DNA from: Nicotiana tabacum | Taxonomy: Eukaryota > Streptophyta > Magnoliopsida > Solanales > Solanaceae | Direction of reading: 5' to 3' | NCBI RefSeq assembly: GCF_000715075.1 | Contig: NC_134085.1 | Location: 152,176,178-152,240,177 of the forward strand | Length of the DNA: 64,000 bases | In this document: in pieces, positions 33,440 through 45,480 of the stretch | How positions within the stretch are numbered: position 1 is the stretch's first letter | How the letters are laid out: the number at the start of each line of letters is the position of its first letter | The notes under the pieces: model-generated | What the model saw: only the letters and a program-made list of their open reading frames with translations | Database searches by the model: none | What the model was told of the DNA's origin: nothing | Made by a program: the position numbers and the translations under genes

Positions 33440-36400
33440 CCTTTTTTCTCGCGAAATTGGGTTTCGACACGTGATAACTCTTTTAAGGGAGGTATTAAAA
33501 TAGAAAAGTCACCATCTAATGATTTTTAAGGCGTTAGGGCACCTATTTGCAAATAACTCTGTTTGACTAGTTTACATCACCAAAGATTGGGTAAGGGCTC
33601 AAGTTACCTCAAGGAGAAGGTGTTAGGCACTCCTCCAGATCCACAATTATGGGTCCTAGACAAACTTAAATTATATCGATTAGTCTATGTAATCAAATAA
33701 ATAAAGGGAGAGCACAAAATTTGAGAATTGTATTATAAAAAGATTTTGAACAGAAGGGTACAAGTATTTTTTGATTCTAGTAGAAAAAGAGAAAATGAAG
33801 GGGGGGATCCTAAGTTTTTTAGCCTAAAGAATCACCCCGTGCAACATAAATAATATTTTATAACTCCCTCGAGATGGGGTGTTACTTATATTATTTAGCG
33901 GGCATAGACTATCATCTCCTGCTACCCAATTACTAAAATAAAGTTGTTTACCTAAGAATGCTCTAATTCAATTCTAAGTTGTGCCCTACGCTTGCACTAC
34001 CCGTCCCATACCTATGGTCCAAGAGGTTTTCGAACTCTATTTGGATGGTTCTAGACTTTATCTAGGCTGCTCAAAAATGCAAAAAACTAGGCGACAAGCA
34101 AAACATGTAAAGACTTCACATAAAAAACAGTTAATGGCTCACATTGACCTCCACACTTAAACAGCAAATGCATGCAAACACACGTGCTAATTAGGAATTT
34201 GCAGAATCCCGAACTTTAAACCTATGGACATGCTTTCTAGGCGATTTTTTTTAGTCAAAGTATGCAGGCAGTTTCATATGCAGGATATCGCTTATAGACA
34301 GAATTATTCAAGTATTACAATGTTACATCTCGCATTTTTGTACGTTAAAATTTTATTTTCAGTTAACCGATGTAGACTCGGGGGTGAGATCATCTTGACA
34401 TTAACATACTTACGCTATTTATAACAGGCGATAATAAGTATTATGAAGGATAAAGGGGTACACTGATTAAAGAAAATGAGTTTCGTTGAAAGTGGACAAT
34501 TTGGAATAAAATACGGGTCAAGCGATAATACCTAATAATTATGAACTAGTATCATGCAAAGTACCATATGACCACGGTAGTATAATATATAAAGTATATA
34601 CGAAGTATTTTAAAAATAATTTAAGTAATTTGTGATAAAATTTAAATTATGCAGGTAATTGGTTAATTACCGGGTAACGGGACATTACCCAGTTAACTAA
34701 TAAGTCGGTAAAGATTAATAATCTTCACCCTACTCCCCACGTGGCAGTATGCCACCATTCAAGCATATGACTCATAGTCATATATGCTTGTGCAGTAACA
34801 TGAAAAGTCATTTAATGACTCACCTTTTTGTACTTGAAATAGTAGTCACTTGGTTTTAAAAATATGCCCGAATCAAAATTCATTTTTGGACTTGAAATGG
34901 TAGTCACTTGGTTTAAAAAATCTGATTCTTGGCTTAATTTCAAAAGACATCTTGTCTTTTAAAAACGTTAAAGATCATAATCCAAACTCGTCTAAAATTT
35001 TCAAAAAAACAAGTCAATTTCGTTCCTCAAGTTCAAAAGCGCAGAAGCTTAAATTCAATTTTTGGGTCTAAGTTCAATTCATGAAGGTTTCCAACGGGAT
35101 AATTATATGGAGTTGTTCCTACTCCAGGTATGTTAAGGTCCTCCCTTCTTTCTTTTGGCATGGTCCAAATTGTACTGGAGAAAGGAGCAAACACACAGTT
35201 TTCATAAATTACTCTATTCATAGAAATGGCCGGGGTGTCTATATTGATCCCCCATAAAAAATATTATTATCTTCTGTTCGTGGGCTCAGAATAATATACA
35301 GTTGAAAAAGTTTATCCCGAAGGAATATTGAGATTATTACGTATTTTTCATGCATTTCACTCATTTATACATGTGCATTGACCTATGATCGGATGGCATT
35401 ATATACTCGTATATATATATATATAAATATATGTATATGGGATATGGGAAAAGGTTATGGCGTTATATACGCACCACCACCTGATCAGCTGGTATATGTT
35501 GATGATGTTGCCCACAGTGGCCGAGAGGATATGATGGGATGCCCTCAGTGGCTTGATGATATTATGTACACCCATACCTATGCATGGAACGACATTTATG
35601 CGCACGTGCATGACAGTATAAACGTTTCAGAATTTATAAAGTTATTCAGATTTAAAGAAGTGTTTCTGCATTCCATGTTTCATCTATATCTTTTACGTAC
35701 TAATTTTCATGCCTTACATACTCAGTACATTTTTCGTACTGACACCCTATTTCACGGGGCCTGCGTTTCATGCCCGCAGGTGCAGGTAGGCAAGTTGACG
35801 GTGCCCCTTCTTAGGATCCCTGATCAGCGAGAGTTGCGTGCTCCACTTGATCTGGAGCTGCTTTTGATGTTGGTACGATACGTTTGTGTGTGTATATATA
35901 TACATGTATATATGGGTATGACGTGGCTCAGTCCCATCTTTGTACAGTTATGTTTCTATTAGAGGTCTGTGGACAGTATGTCTAGTTGGGTTGTATGTGG
36001 CCTTGACGGCTTTCAGTTTTGGATGTATAGTTGTCTATAGCAGCCTTGCCAGCTCGCCCACTCTATTCTGTATATATACATACATATGCCTTGAAGGCAG
36101 GTTTCCTTCTTGTATGTTACTTTTGTAACTCAGTAGATGTTATTCAGGCTCGTATCTTAGACACATGCTTAGGGGTGTTTGACAGTAGGACTTAAGCACC
36201 CGTCACGGCCCATCGAATTATTCAGGTATTACAAGCTGACTATTGCAAGTTTTAAGTTACCAATCCTATATTTGTTATGCCTAGGTGATCTACGCAGTTG
36301 AATATAACAAAATCTGCTGGGAAAAGTCCCAGAATTATTCATACGACATACATGAAACAGTGTTTGAATGGTCTGGCATTAGCCAATTATAGCAAGCAAT
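33440..36400. other. Left half of the 6.26-kb element, no gene
   Basis: Two near-copies of gacttgaaatggtagtcact lie near 34836 and 34890. The 194-residue ORF at 35378-35962 has no domain and spans microsatellite-like tatata text, so it is not called. The segment around 35690-35800 (actcagtacatttttcgtac, cctgcgtttcatgcccgcag) resembles gypsy LTR sequence. Confidence 0.45.
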
Positions 36401-36403
36401 TAT

Positions 36404-36800
36404 TTCCTATAAGCAGGATCTCTAACGCACAACACTTTAGAGCTTATTTTATCGTCATATCTTAATCCTGTAGGCATAACTTCTAGGTGAGTAATGCCAA
36501 ATAGAATAATTGGAAATCCTATAGGCATGATTTCTAAAATTGAAAGAAATATCGATGACAATTAATTTCTATAGGCAGGTTTCTAATGCATTTGAAAGTA
36601 GGTATGTAGAGTGATCAATTCCTATAAGCATGTTGTCTATAAACATGTAGCAGTAGACACAGCATCTGAACTCACGATTAATGGTAAACAAGTAATGTGT
36701 GTGTGCTTCTCCTAATGTCATGATTACTATAGTGCTCATGTAATCGAACAATACATATAACAACACATTGTCAAGTCCTAGAGGCATGATATCTACCCAT
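36404..36800. repeat. Dispersed ~20-bp word tcctataggcatgatttcta, about six degenerate copies
   Basis: Variants occur near 36407, 36466, 36513, 36566, 36622 and 36777. Spacing is irregular (about 50-155 bp), so this is not a simple tandem array. Confidence 0.65.
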
Positions 36801-39201
36801 ATCATGTGGATATAGAATTCTACCCATTTCCTTTTTACTAATACCCCAATTGTTTATGCAAAGGTTATTATAGGCCCAATAATGAGTAAGAGATACAAAG
36901 GTTACATAACAGTGAGAATAGGCCTATAGTAGGCCTAAATAAAAATACCCAGCATTGCATGGGCCTTCAATAACTTTTACACAGCATACCCAGGCCTTCA
37001 ATAATGAGTCACATTCAATACACGACTTAGGAATCCATAGATGAGTCTAGAACCAATTTACCCAAACATAGCATTAAGTGTTGCACCATTTGAATCAGCC
37101 AATTCAGGTACACAACACATAACAATGGAAGTAGGGTGAATAGGAACAGTTTGAGATTGAGGGAGTGACTAAGGACCAAGCCCTAGTGTGTCAGAGTTCA
37201 CAAGGGTATCAATTGGACCCCGAGCAGTGCTCATACTAGGGAGGCCAACAATAGAACCTAGGTAGCCTTGGCTTTTAGCCGGCTAAGAATGAAGAGTTTA
37301 GAATAACATAAGCTGCAAGTAAGGAGAGTGGACAGAAGTTAGGGGATACATTCATATCCTAAAGTATACATAGCCAAATTGAGCATATAGAGAGATTAAT
37401 CAAATAGGTCAGTAGGTTCAGCATGAAAGTAAAGCACCACATATACAGCCACATATTGAAAGAAATTGGGGAAGAAACAGGTTTTCAAGATATACATAGA
37501 TTATCATTCATGACATTAAACCAATTGAGGCCTAAGAGGTTCAGATTAAGTTAAGCATGAATCCTAGGGTCATGCTAATCAATATTTAGACATGATGAGG
37601 ACACACATTGTAATAAACACTGGAAGAAATAAGGTATCAAATGAACAAAAAGACACACTGGGCAACATATTAGCATAGAAGCAAGATCATAGTCGATAGA
37701 AAATGGTTTTAATACAAATTGAAATATATTGCACATGCAAGACAGACATTGCAGAGATTCAGGACAGTGTGAGATAGCAAATACATGTAGGTATCCTGGG
37801 ATTGACACAATAGACTAATTAACTAGAGAAGATCTAAGTTATGTCATAAAGCAAAATGGTTCAAACAGGGTAGAGAGATCAAGTTGAGATAACATTCAAG
37901 ATCTCAGTCAATCACTAATGGGGTAGGGCGATCATGCTGAGTGACAAAATAACAGGTGAACATGTCACAATTAACACAGGAAGTAGTAGCACGAGTATGA
38001 AACATTCACTATAGAGATTAAGGAAAAAGCAAATAAGTATGTATTAGGGAACATACAGACACCAATACGCTTAAGAGGATCAGATTATCCAAGTTAGACT
38101 TAGGCAAACTCAGAACTAATAGCATTAGGAGGAAGTTAGATGCTAACAGACTTAGAACAAGGTAGAATTAACAAAATCGTGTACAAAGGTAATTCAGAAA
38201 ACATATTAAGCCAGAAATTTCAGAGGTGAGAACACATGCAAATCAAAGACACATAGGGATGAAACTGCAAGAGTCAAGTAGCTTACCAGTTAAACGGACA
38301 ACAATAAAGAACAGAAGATCCACAAGAACCCAAAAACCTCGATGTGTCAAAGTTCCCAAGAGCTTCGATGAACTCAGGGCAATGCTCGCATCAAGAATCG
38401 GTAACAAGATGTTGATGGCCTTGGCTTTCAGCCGGCCAGTATAGAATACCAAGCAAGAGAGTAGAAAAAAACCCCCAAACTTTAGTAAAGATTGATTTCA
38501 AAAGTCTTCCCCAGAAGGGGAAATAAAAGGGTTTATATAGTAGTCAAAAATCAAGCAAACATATAAGGAAACCGAATAATTTAAACAAAAACAAGGAAAA
38601 GAAACATGCAAATCGATTTGAAATCAGTTTAAGAGAAAAATCTATAAACCCTAGTTTTTTTAGGGAACGTGTAAATCAGTAGAATCTAAACAAAATTGGA
38701 CTCACACAGTGTAGTATTGAACGTATATAGAGGAAATAGCGCTCAAAATCAAAGATTCGAACCACTTTGGTTCGATTTCGGAAGATATTGCTTGCCATGT
38801 TTAGGCAAGCACCTAGGTAACACCACAAACGGACAACCAGTACCAAAAGAATTCAAATGTGGCAAGAGAAAAGTAGTAGAATCCCATTATCAGTGGGATT
38901 ATGAGAGGGAATTAAGGGGAGGTGGCTAGGGTTCTTCAGAAGAGAGAGGGGAGATTGAGAGCGTTTAGAAGCAGCGGGTTAAAGGGAAATGGGTTAGGGT
39001 TTCAGGTCTAGGGTAATTAAAAGGGGTTAGTTTATTAGGGGTCGTTGATCTCTTGAGATCAACGGCCAAGATGAGAAGGGGAGCTGGGAGGGTCGTGTAA
39101 AACGGGATACCGGTTAGGTTATAAATAAAAGGGTTATTGGTTTTGGGCTTAGGGTAATTAGGCTAATACTGGTCCGAAAATCTTTTAAAATTGGGTTGTT
39201 A
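36801..39201. other. Right half of the 6.26-kb element up to Tekay copy 2, no gene
   Basis: Contains scattered short ORFs without domains and a TATA-like box near 38531. It also has a perfect palindrome, ttgatctcttgagatcaa, at 39047-39064. The final five bases before Tekay are the target duplication. Confidence 0.45.
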
Positions 39202-39906
39202 TTTAATGTGACGACCCGGCCCGTCGTCACGTAAGTTACTACCCCGTTTCCCCCATTTTATGCTTCTTCATGTTTTGTTATCTGTATTCGATGTGTTAGA
39301 GTTAAATCGGATTGGTTTTGATAGGAAATGAGACATTTAGTCTCTTTAAGGAAAGCTTGTTTTGGAAAAAGTCAACCGGATGTTGACTATTGAGTTAGAG
39401 GGCTCGGATGTGATTTTCGGTGATTCGGTTAGCTTCGGGGGTTGATATGTGGCTTAGGAGTGTGATCGGAATTGATTTTGGAGATCCGGAGTAGAATTAG
39501 GCTTGAATTGGCGAAGTTAGTATTTTGGCAAATTCCGGTTGGTAGGTGAGATTTTGATACGGGGGTCGGAATGGAATTCTGAGAGTTGCAGTAGCTTCGT
39601 TAGGTGATTTCGGATGTGTCTGCAAAATTTCAGATCATTCGGAGGTGTCTTGGTCGGGTTTTGAATCAAATGCGTATTTCAGAAGTTTTTAAGAAATTTA
39701 GGCTTGAAGCCGATGTAATTTGATGGTTTTGGTGTTGTTTGTGGTGTTTTGATGATTGAAATAAGTTTGAATGATGTTTTAGGATGGGTTGGCACTTTTG
39801 GTTGAGGTCCCGGGGGCCTCGGGGTGATTTCGGATGGTTAACGAGAATTCTTGAAGTTGGAAAATGCTGCAGAAATGCAGCAGTCAGTGCAGAGCAATTT
39901 TGCTCT

Positions 39907-40118
39907 ATGCGATCGCATAACACAAAGGGTTGTGATCGCATAGAAGGATTTTAGGGGCTGTTTGGTTGTTCAATGCGATCGCATGAAGGGGTTGCGATCG
40001 CACAGTGTTGTTTGGTAAGGCACTACGATCGCATAGGGCCTGTTGCGATCACATAGGGTAATTTGCGACCTTGGACTTTTTGGTCTATGCGATCGCAGGG
40101 GCTTGAATGCGGTCGCAT
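39907..40118. repeat. Array of eight ATGCGATCGCAT-type palindromes in the LTR
   Basis: Sites near 39907, 39931, 39973, 39992, 40024, 40043, 40087 and 40107, with variants such as tgtgatcgcat and atgcggtcgcat differing by C-to-T or A-to-G steps. The same array, with different point changes, is in the 3' LTR at 47960-48180. Confidence 0.9.
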
Positions 40119-41103
40119 AGAGTTAGCTACAGTGATCCGGGCAGAATGTTAAAAATATTTCATCCGCGAACCAAACCCATTTTTGAACATCCTTGAGAGC
40201 TCTTGGACGAGGATTAAAGAGGGTTTCGATTGGGATTGATTGGAGGTGAGTCTTATGACCTAAAAACATCATTTAATTGTAGATTCAACATCTAAATTCA
40301 TGGAAATTTGATTTAAAAGGGAAGAATTAGGGCTTGACTTTTTGAATGTAAATTTGGGGTTTGAGGGAGCATATGAGCTTGGATTTTGGTAAATTTGATA
40401 TGTATAGACTCGTGGCGAGATAAGGAATCCGGTGATGTGAATTTTCTAATTTTTTGAGAAGTGGGCTCGGGGCTCGGGTTTTGCCACCTTCGTGATTTTC
40501 AATATTTTTCGAGTCTTTTCGATTGGCTTGTATTGCCTTAGCCTATTGTAATGTATTACTTGTGGTTTTGATCAGATTCGACGCTCGAAGAGGTTGATTT
40601 GCGAGGCAAGGGAGTAGCGAGCTAGGATTTCGGCCTTCTTGAGGTGAGTAATGGTTATAAATGATGTTCTGAAGGTTTGAAACCCCGGATTTGCACAACG
40701 TGGTGCTATGTTGAGATGAGACACACGCTGTATAATGAGCGTGGGGTCTGTTACTACTGGGGATTTGGACTCGGTCCATCCCGTTTGATGACTTTACTAT
40801 ACTTTTGACTGAGACTTAATTAATATCATTATATTATGGGCTAGTTGCCATGTTTGGGGCATTGTGCCGATCTGTAGAACCCTTAGGGGGCATTTGTATT
40901 GGTTGACCTCACTTTTCTTGTCGAAATCATACCCTCAGTCATGTTCTTAACTGATAAGCATAATATGAACCAGCTTTAGAAATTGTTAAATCCTAATGAG
41001 AGTAATGTGTGGGTTGAGAACCCCGTCTTATCTTAGTATGCCCGAGAGGCCAAGTCTATAGTGACTGAGAGGGGTTGAGAACCCCATTGTAAGGGTATTT
41101 GAT

Positions 41104-41495
41104 ATGCTATGGATCGGGCTGCACGCCGCAGCAGTATATATATTTATGCGGATCGGACTGCACACCGCAGTAGTATATTATATGGATCGGACTGCACGCC
41201 GCAATAGTATATTATATGGATCGGACTGCACGCCACAGTAGTATATTATATGGATCGGACTGCACGCCGCAGTAGTATTTTATATGGATCGGACTGCACG
41301 CCGCAGTAGTATATTATATGGATCGGACTACACGCCGCAGTAGTATATTATATGGGTCGAACTTCGGGTTGCACGCCGCAGCATATACTATATGGATCGG
41401 GCTGCACGCCGCAGCAGTATATATATATATATATGGATCGGGCTGCGCGCCACAGTAGTATACTAAGGATCGGGCTGCACGTCGCAGCAGTACAA
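41104..41495 (+). repeat. ~33-bp tandem repeat in the 5' LTR, eleven copies
   Basis: Core ggatcggactgcacgccgca starts near 41113, 41150, 41183, 41218, 41254, 41286, 41319, 41354, 41393, 41435 and 41466, joined by tagtatattatat spacers. One copy (41354) is rearranged. The 3' LTR has nine copies plus an extra segment. Confidence 0.9.
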
Positions 41496-42099
41496 ATATG
41501 AATTCGGTTATCGTGAGGAGTAAATGAAATGAATACTGGCTTAAAGGACTTTTAACTGACTTCTTCATTCAGTTGTTGTTTTTGATATTCTCACTGTTTT
41601 AATATAGAACTGCGTAGTGTTTTACGAGTTTTATTTTTGTCAGTCATTATTTATTGCTATTACTCACTGAGTTGGAGTACTCACTTTACTTCCTGCACCA
41701 TGTGTGCAGATACAGGTATCCCGGAGGCATAATTTGAGCCTTCTGCTACTGTTTAGCTTATTCCGGAGTCATCGAGGTAGCTGCATGGCGTCCGCAGGAC
41801 CCGATTTCTCCCCTTATCCCCTTTATTATCTGCATTCTAGACAACTCTATGTATAGGTTGCTACACAGACTTGTATTAGAGGCTCTTGGGACACCAGATC
41901 GGCGGGATTTATATCGATATTTTATGGATTTTCCGTACTGTTTATCTATTAATACAGAGTTATAATCATGTTAATTTGGCAATAAATCCTATTAATTGGT
42001 AATGAATTCTACATAAAGGATTGTGAGTGACGAATTGGTCGGGCTTGCCTAACATCGTGTTGGGTGCCATCACGACCGGAGATTGGGGTCGTGACAAGT

Positions 42100-42112
42100 T
42101 GGTATCAGAGCC
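42100..42112 (+). other. Primer-binding site (initiator tRNA-Met) of Tekay copy 2
   Basis: tggtatcagagcc, three bases after the LTR end, as in copy 1. Confidence 0.9.
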
Positions 42113-42297
42113 TAGGTTACTAGGTCTCGCGAGTCTTGAGCTGGTTTAGTAGAGTCTCGCAGATCGGTACGGAGACGTCTGTACTTATCCTCGGTAGGCT
42201 GCAAAACCTGTTAGGAAAATTCCACATTCTTGAAATTCTTGTCGTGCGAACTTGTTGATCCGAATACTAAATTTCTCTTTATTCCATTCCCTCACAG

Positions 42298-43620
42298 ATG
42301 GTGAGGACTCGAGATACCGGATGTACCGGACGACCACCAGTACCACCTACTGAGGCTACTAGAGGCCATGGACGCGGTTGTGGTCGTAGTAGAGGCAGAG
42401 CAGCAGGGGCAGCACTTGTGGATCCTTTAATTGCCCCAACTCAGGACCAGACTCCAGCAGCACCAGTACAGGCACCAGCTATGCCCATTATAATACCGGG
42501 TCTCTAGGAGACATTGGCCCAGATATTGACAGTTTGTACGGGCCTGGCTCAGGTGGCTTCAGCCACCACAGTAGCAGCAGCTACTTCACAGGCCGGGGGA
42601 GGCAATCAGACCCCTGCTGCTTGCACACCTGAACAGGTAGTGCAGGGATTACAGACTCCAGAGGCACCTCCAGCTCAGCCAGTGGTACCCGTTCAGGAGT
42701 ACAGGGTTCTAGTTATGCCAGACGATGAGCAGCGTCGTCTCGAGAGGTTTAGTAGACTTCAGCCTCCTTCTTTCAGTGGTGCTCAGGGCGAGGATGCCCA
42801 GGGTTTTCTCGACAAGTGTCAGCGTATGCTTCAGACAGCAGGGATTCTTGAGTCCAGCGGTGTGGATTTTACTACATTTCAGTTTACTGGAGCGGCCTTC
42901 ACTTGGTAGGAGGCATATGAGCGGCATAGGCCGGCAGGTGCAGCACTTTTGACTTGCCAGGAGTTCTCCACTCTCTTCTTAGAAAAGTGGATACCGCAGT
43001 CTCAGAGGGAGGAGCTGCGTAGAGAGTTTGAGTGGCTTTGCCAGGGAGATATGACTGTGTCTCAGTATGAGGCGAGAATTTCTGAGTTGGCTCGTTATGC
43101 CTCATGGATAGTTCAGACTGATCGGGATAGGATTAAGAGGTTCGTGGATGGTCTTAATTATCACCTTCGTATTCTGATGACTCGAGAAAAAGCTATGGGT
43201 ATTTCCTTTGAGGATATACTTGATATTGCTCGTGATATTGAGACGGCTCACCGACAGGAGAGAGAGGAGAGGGAGGCCAAGAGGCCTCGAGGTTCTGGCA
43301 GTTTCAGTGGCGCTCCTTCGAGGGGCCAGTTCCAGTAGGGTCGGGGTCATTCTTTCAGGCCCGCTCAGTCAGCTCGACCTGAGTACCGAGGTGGATCTTC
43401 TGGTCGTGTTATCAAGGTTCTCAGCAGAGTCAGCCATCTCTCAGCACTCTTCCAACACAGAGTTCGTCTCGTGCTCCATCTGCTCAGGGTTCTTCCAGGA
43501 CGAGTGCATCAGCTAGCCACTCTAGCACGAGGGGCTCCCTTCAGTACCAGTTCCCAGCACCCGGGAGTTACTATGAGTGTGGAGAGTTAGGGCATATGCG
43601 GAAGGAGTGTCCTCACCGTG
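42298..43620 (+). pseudogene. Gag of Tekay copy 2 (broken)
   Basis: Starts MVRTRDTGCTGRPPVPP. Stops fall at 42508 (TAG) and at 42907 (TAG for the second of two Trp codons). The capsid core runs 42949-43338 (EFSTLFLEKWIP, RFVDGLNYHLRILM) and is followed by a TAG and a frameshift. A CCHC knuckle ([13 protein letters not shown]) is near 43575-43617. Copy 1 has its stop at the first of the same two Trp codons, showing independent decay. Confidence 0.9.
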
Positions 43621-45480
43621 CTACTAGCTCATCTCAGCAGAGGGGTCAGCCCTCGACTTCTGCTCCAGTTATTTTACCACCCGCCCAGCCAGCTAGGGGT
43701 GGAGGTCAGGCAGCCAGGGGTCGCCCTAGAGGGGGAGGTCGATCGGGGGGCGGTCAGACCCGTTTCTATGCACTCCCAGGCAGACTCGACACCATTGCTT
43801 CGGATGCTGTCATTACAGGTATTATTTCAGTCTGCCACAGGGATGTCTCAGTTTTATTTGATCCCGGTTCCACCTATTCCTATGTGTCTTCATATTTTGC
43901 TCATCATTTGGGTACGACCCGAGGATGTATTGCATTACCTGTTCATGTATATACCCCGGTGGGTGATACCATTGTTGTAGACCATGTATATCGGTCGTGT
44001 TTGATGACTATTGGGGGTCTGGAGACCCGAGTTGATTTACTATTGTTGAGCATGGTGGACTTTGATGTTATTCTGAGCATGAATTGGCTATATACGTGTC
44101 ATGCTATTCTTAATTGTCATGCTAAGACAGTCACTTTGGCTATACTGGGTGTTCCGAGGATCGAGTGGCGTGGCGTGACTGACTATTTGCCTAGCAGGGT
44201 GATTTCTTTTCTAAAGGCCCAGCGTATGGTTGGGAAAGGTTGTCTATCATATTTGGCTCTTGTGAAGGATGTTGGAGCTGAGACTCCTAGCATTGATTCG
44301 GTTCCAGTTGTGAGGGAGTTTCCCGATGTGTTTCCTGCAAACCTGTCGGGCATGCCACCGGACAGGGACATTGATTTTGGTATTGACCTGGTGTCGGGCA
44401 CTCAGCCTATTCCATATCGTATGGCACTAGCAGAGTTGAAAGAACTAAAGGATCAACTTCAGGAACTCTTGGATAAGGGGTTCATTCAACCTAGTGTGTC
44501 ACCGTGGGGTGCACCGGTTCTATTTGTGAAAAAGAAGGATGGCACAATGAGAATGTGCATTGACTACAGGCAATTGAACAAAGTAACAGTGAAGAACAAG
44601 TATCCCCTACCCTGTATCGATGATTTATTTGACCAGCTTCAGGGGGCAAGGGTATTCTCCAAAATTGATCTTCGTTCAGGCTATCACCAGTTGAAGATCA
44701 AGGATTCAGATATCAGGAAGACAGCTTTTAGGACTAGATATGGGCACTATGAGTTTCTTGTTATGTCCTTCGGGCTGACTAATGCCCTAGCCGCGTTCAT
44801 GTATTTGATGAACAATGTGTTTCAGCCATATCTGGATTCGTTCGTGATTGTTTTTTATTGATGATATATTGGTGTACTCGCATAGCCAGGAGGAGCACGC
44901 ACAACATTTGCGAGTGGTATTATAGAGATTGAGGGAGGAGAAGCTTTATGCAAAGTTCTCCAAGTGTGAGTTTTGTCTTGGTTCAGTGGCTTTATTAGGT
45001 CACGTGGTGTCTAGCGAGGGTATTAAGGTCGTCCTGAAGAAGATAGAGGCAGTACAGAGTTGGACCAGACCGACCTCAGCCACAAAGATTCGTAGTTTCC
45101 TCGGTTTGGCGGGTTATTATCGCCGGTTCGTTCAGGGTTTTTCATCTATTGCCTCGCCCTTGACCAAGTTGACGCAGAAGGGTGCTCCGTTTGTATGGAC
45201 GGATGAGTGCGAGAAAAGCTTTCAGAATCTCAAGACAGTTTTGACCACAGCTCTAGTATTGGTGTTACCATCAGCTTCGGGTTCTTAAACCGTCTATTAT
45301 GACGCTTCGAGAGTTGGGATTGGTTGTGTGTTGATGTAGGAGGGTAAAGTGATTGCATATGCTTCTCGTCAGTTGAAGCCCCACGAGAAGAACTACCCTG
45401 TTCATGATTTGGAGTTGGCTGCCATAGTTCATGCACTGAAGATTTGAAGGCATTACTTATATAGTGTATCTTGTGAGGTG
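43596..45480 (+). pseudogene. Protease, reverse transcriptase and RNase H of Tekay copy 2 (broken)
   Basis: The frame 43596-44861 carries the protease and most of RT ([51 protein letters not shown]). The protease motif reads FDPGST where copy 1 and the family have FDSGST, so the catalytic triad residue Ser is lost. An extra T in the run at 44850-44857 shifts the frame immediately before the FIDD active site. The thumb and connection continue in 44929-45288, ending at a TAA, and RNase H follows in another frame with a TAG near 45338. Confidence 0.92.

Larger units (their letters stand above)
39207..42096 (+). repeat. 5' LTR of Tekay copy 2
   Basis: TGTGACGACCCGG...GGGTCGTGACA. Contains an array of GCGATCGC-type palindromes (39907-40118) and eleven copies of a ~33-bp ggatcggactgcacgccgca repeat (41104-41495). 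It lacks the gcgcttgggc segment present in the 3' LTR. Confidence 0.95.

Noticed and set aside
35378..35962. 194-residue ORF in the 6.26-kb noncoding element
   Set aside because: No domain, a tatata-derived start, and tyrosine/isoleucine-rich low-complexity text. The region looks like LTR sequence.
38226..38444. 72-residue ORF beginning MRTHANQRHIGMK
   Set aside because: Short, no domain, both strands open, inside a noncoding transposable element.
39907..40118. GCGATCGC octamers, the HIP1 motif of cyanobacteria
   Set aside because: The octamer is part of a retroelement LTR array in a plant genome. The match to HIP1 is coincidental and gives no evidence for transfer.
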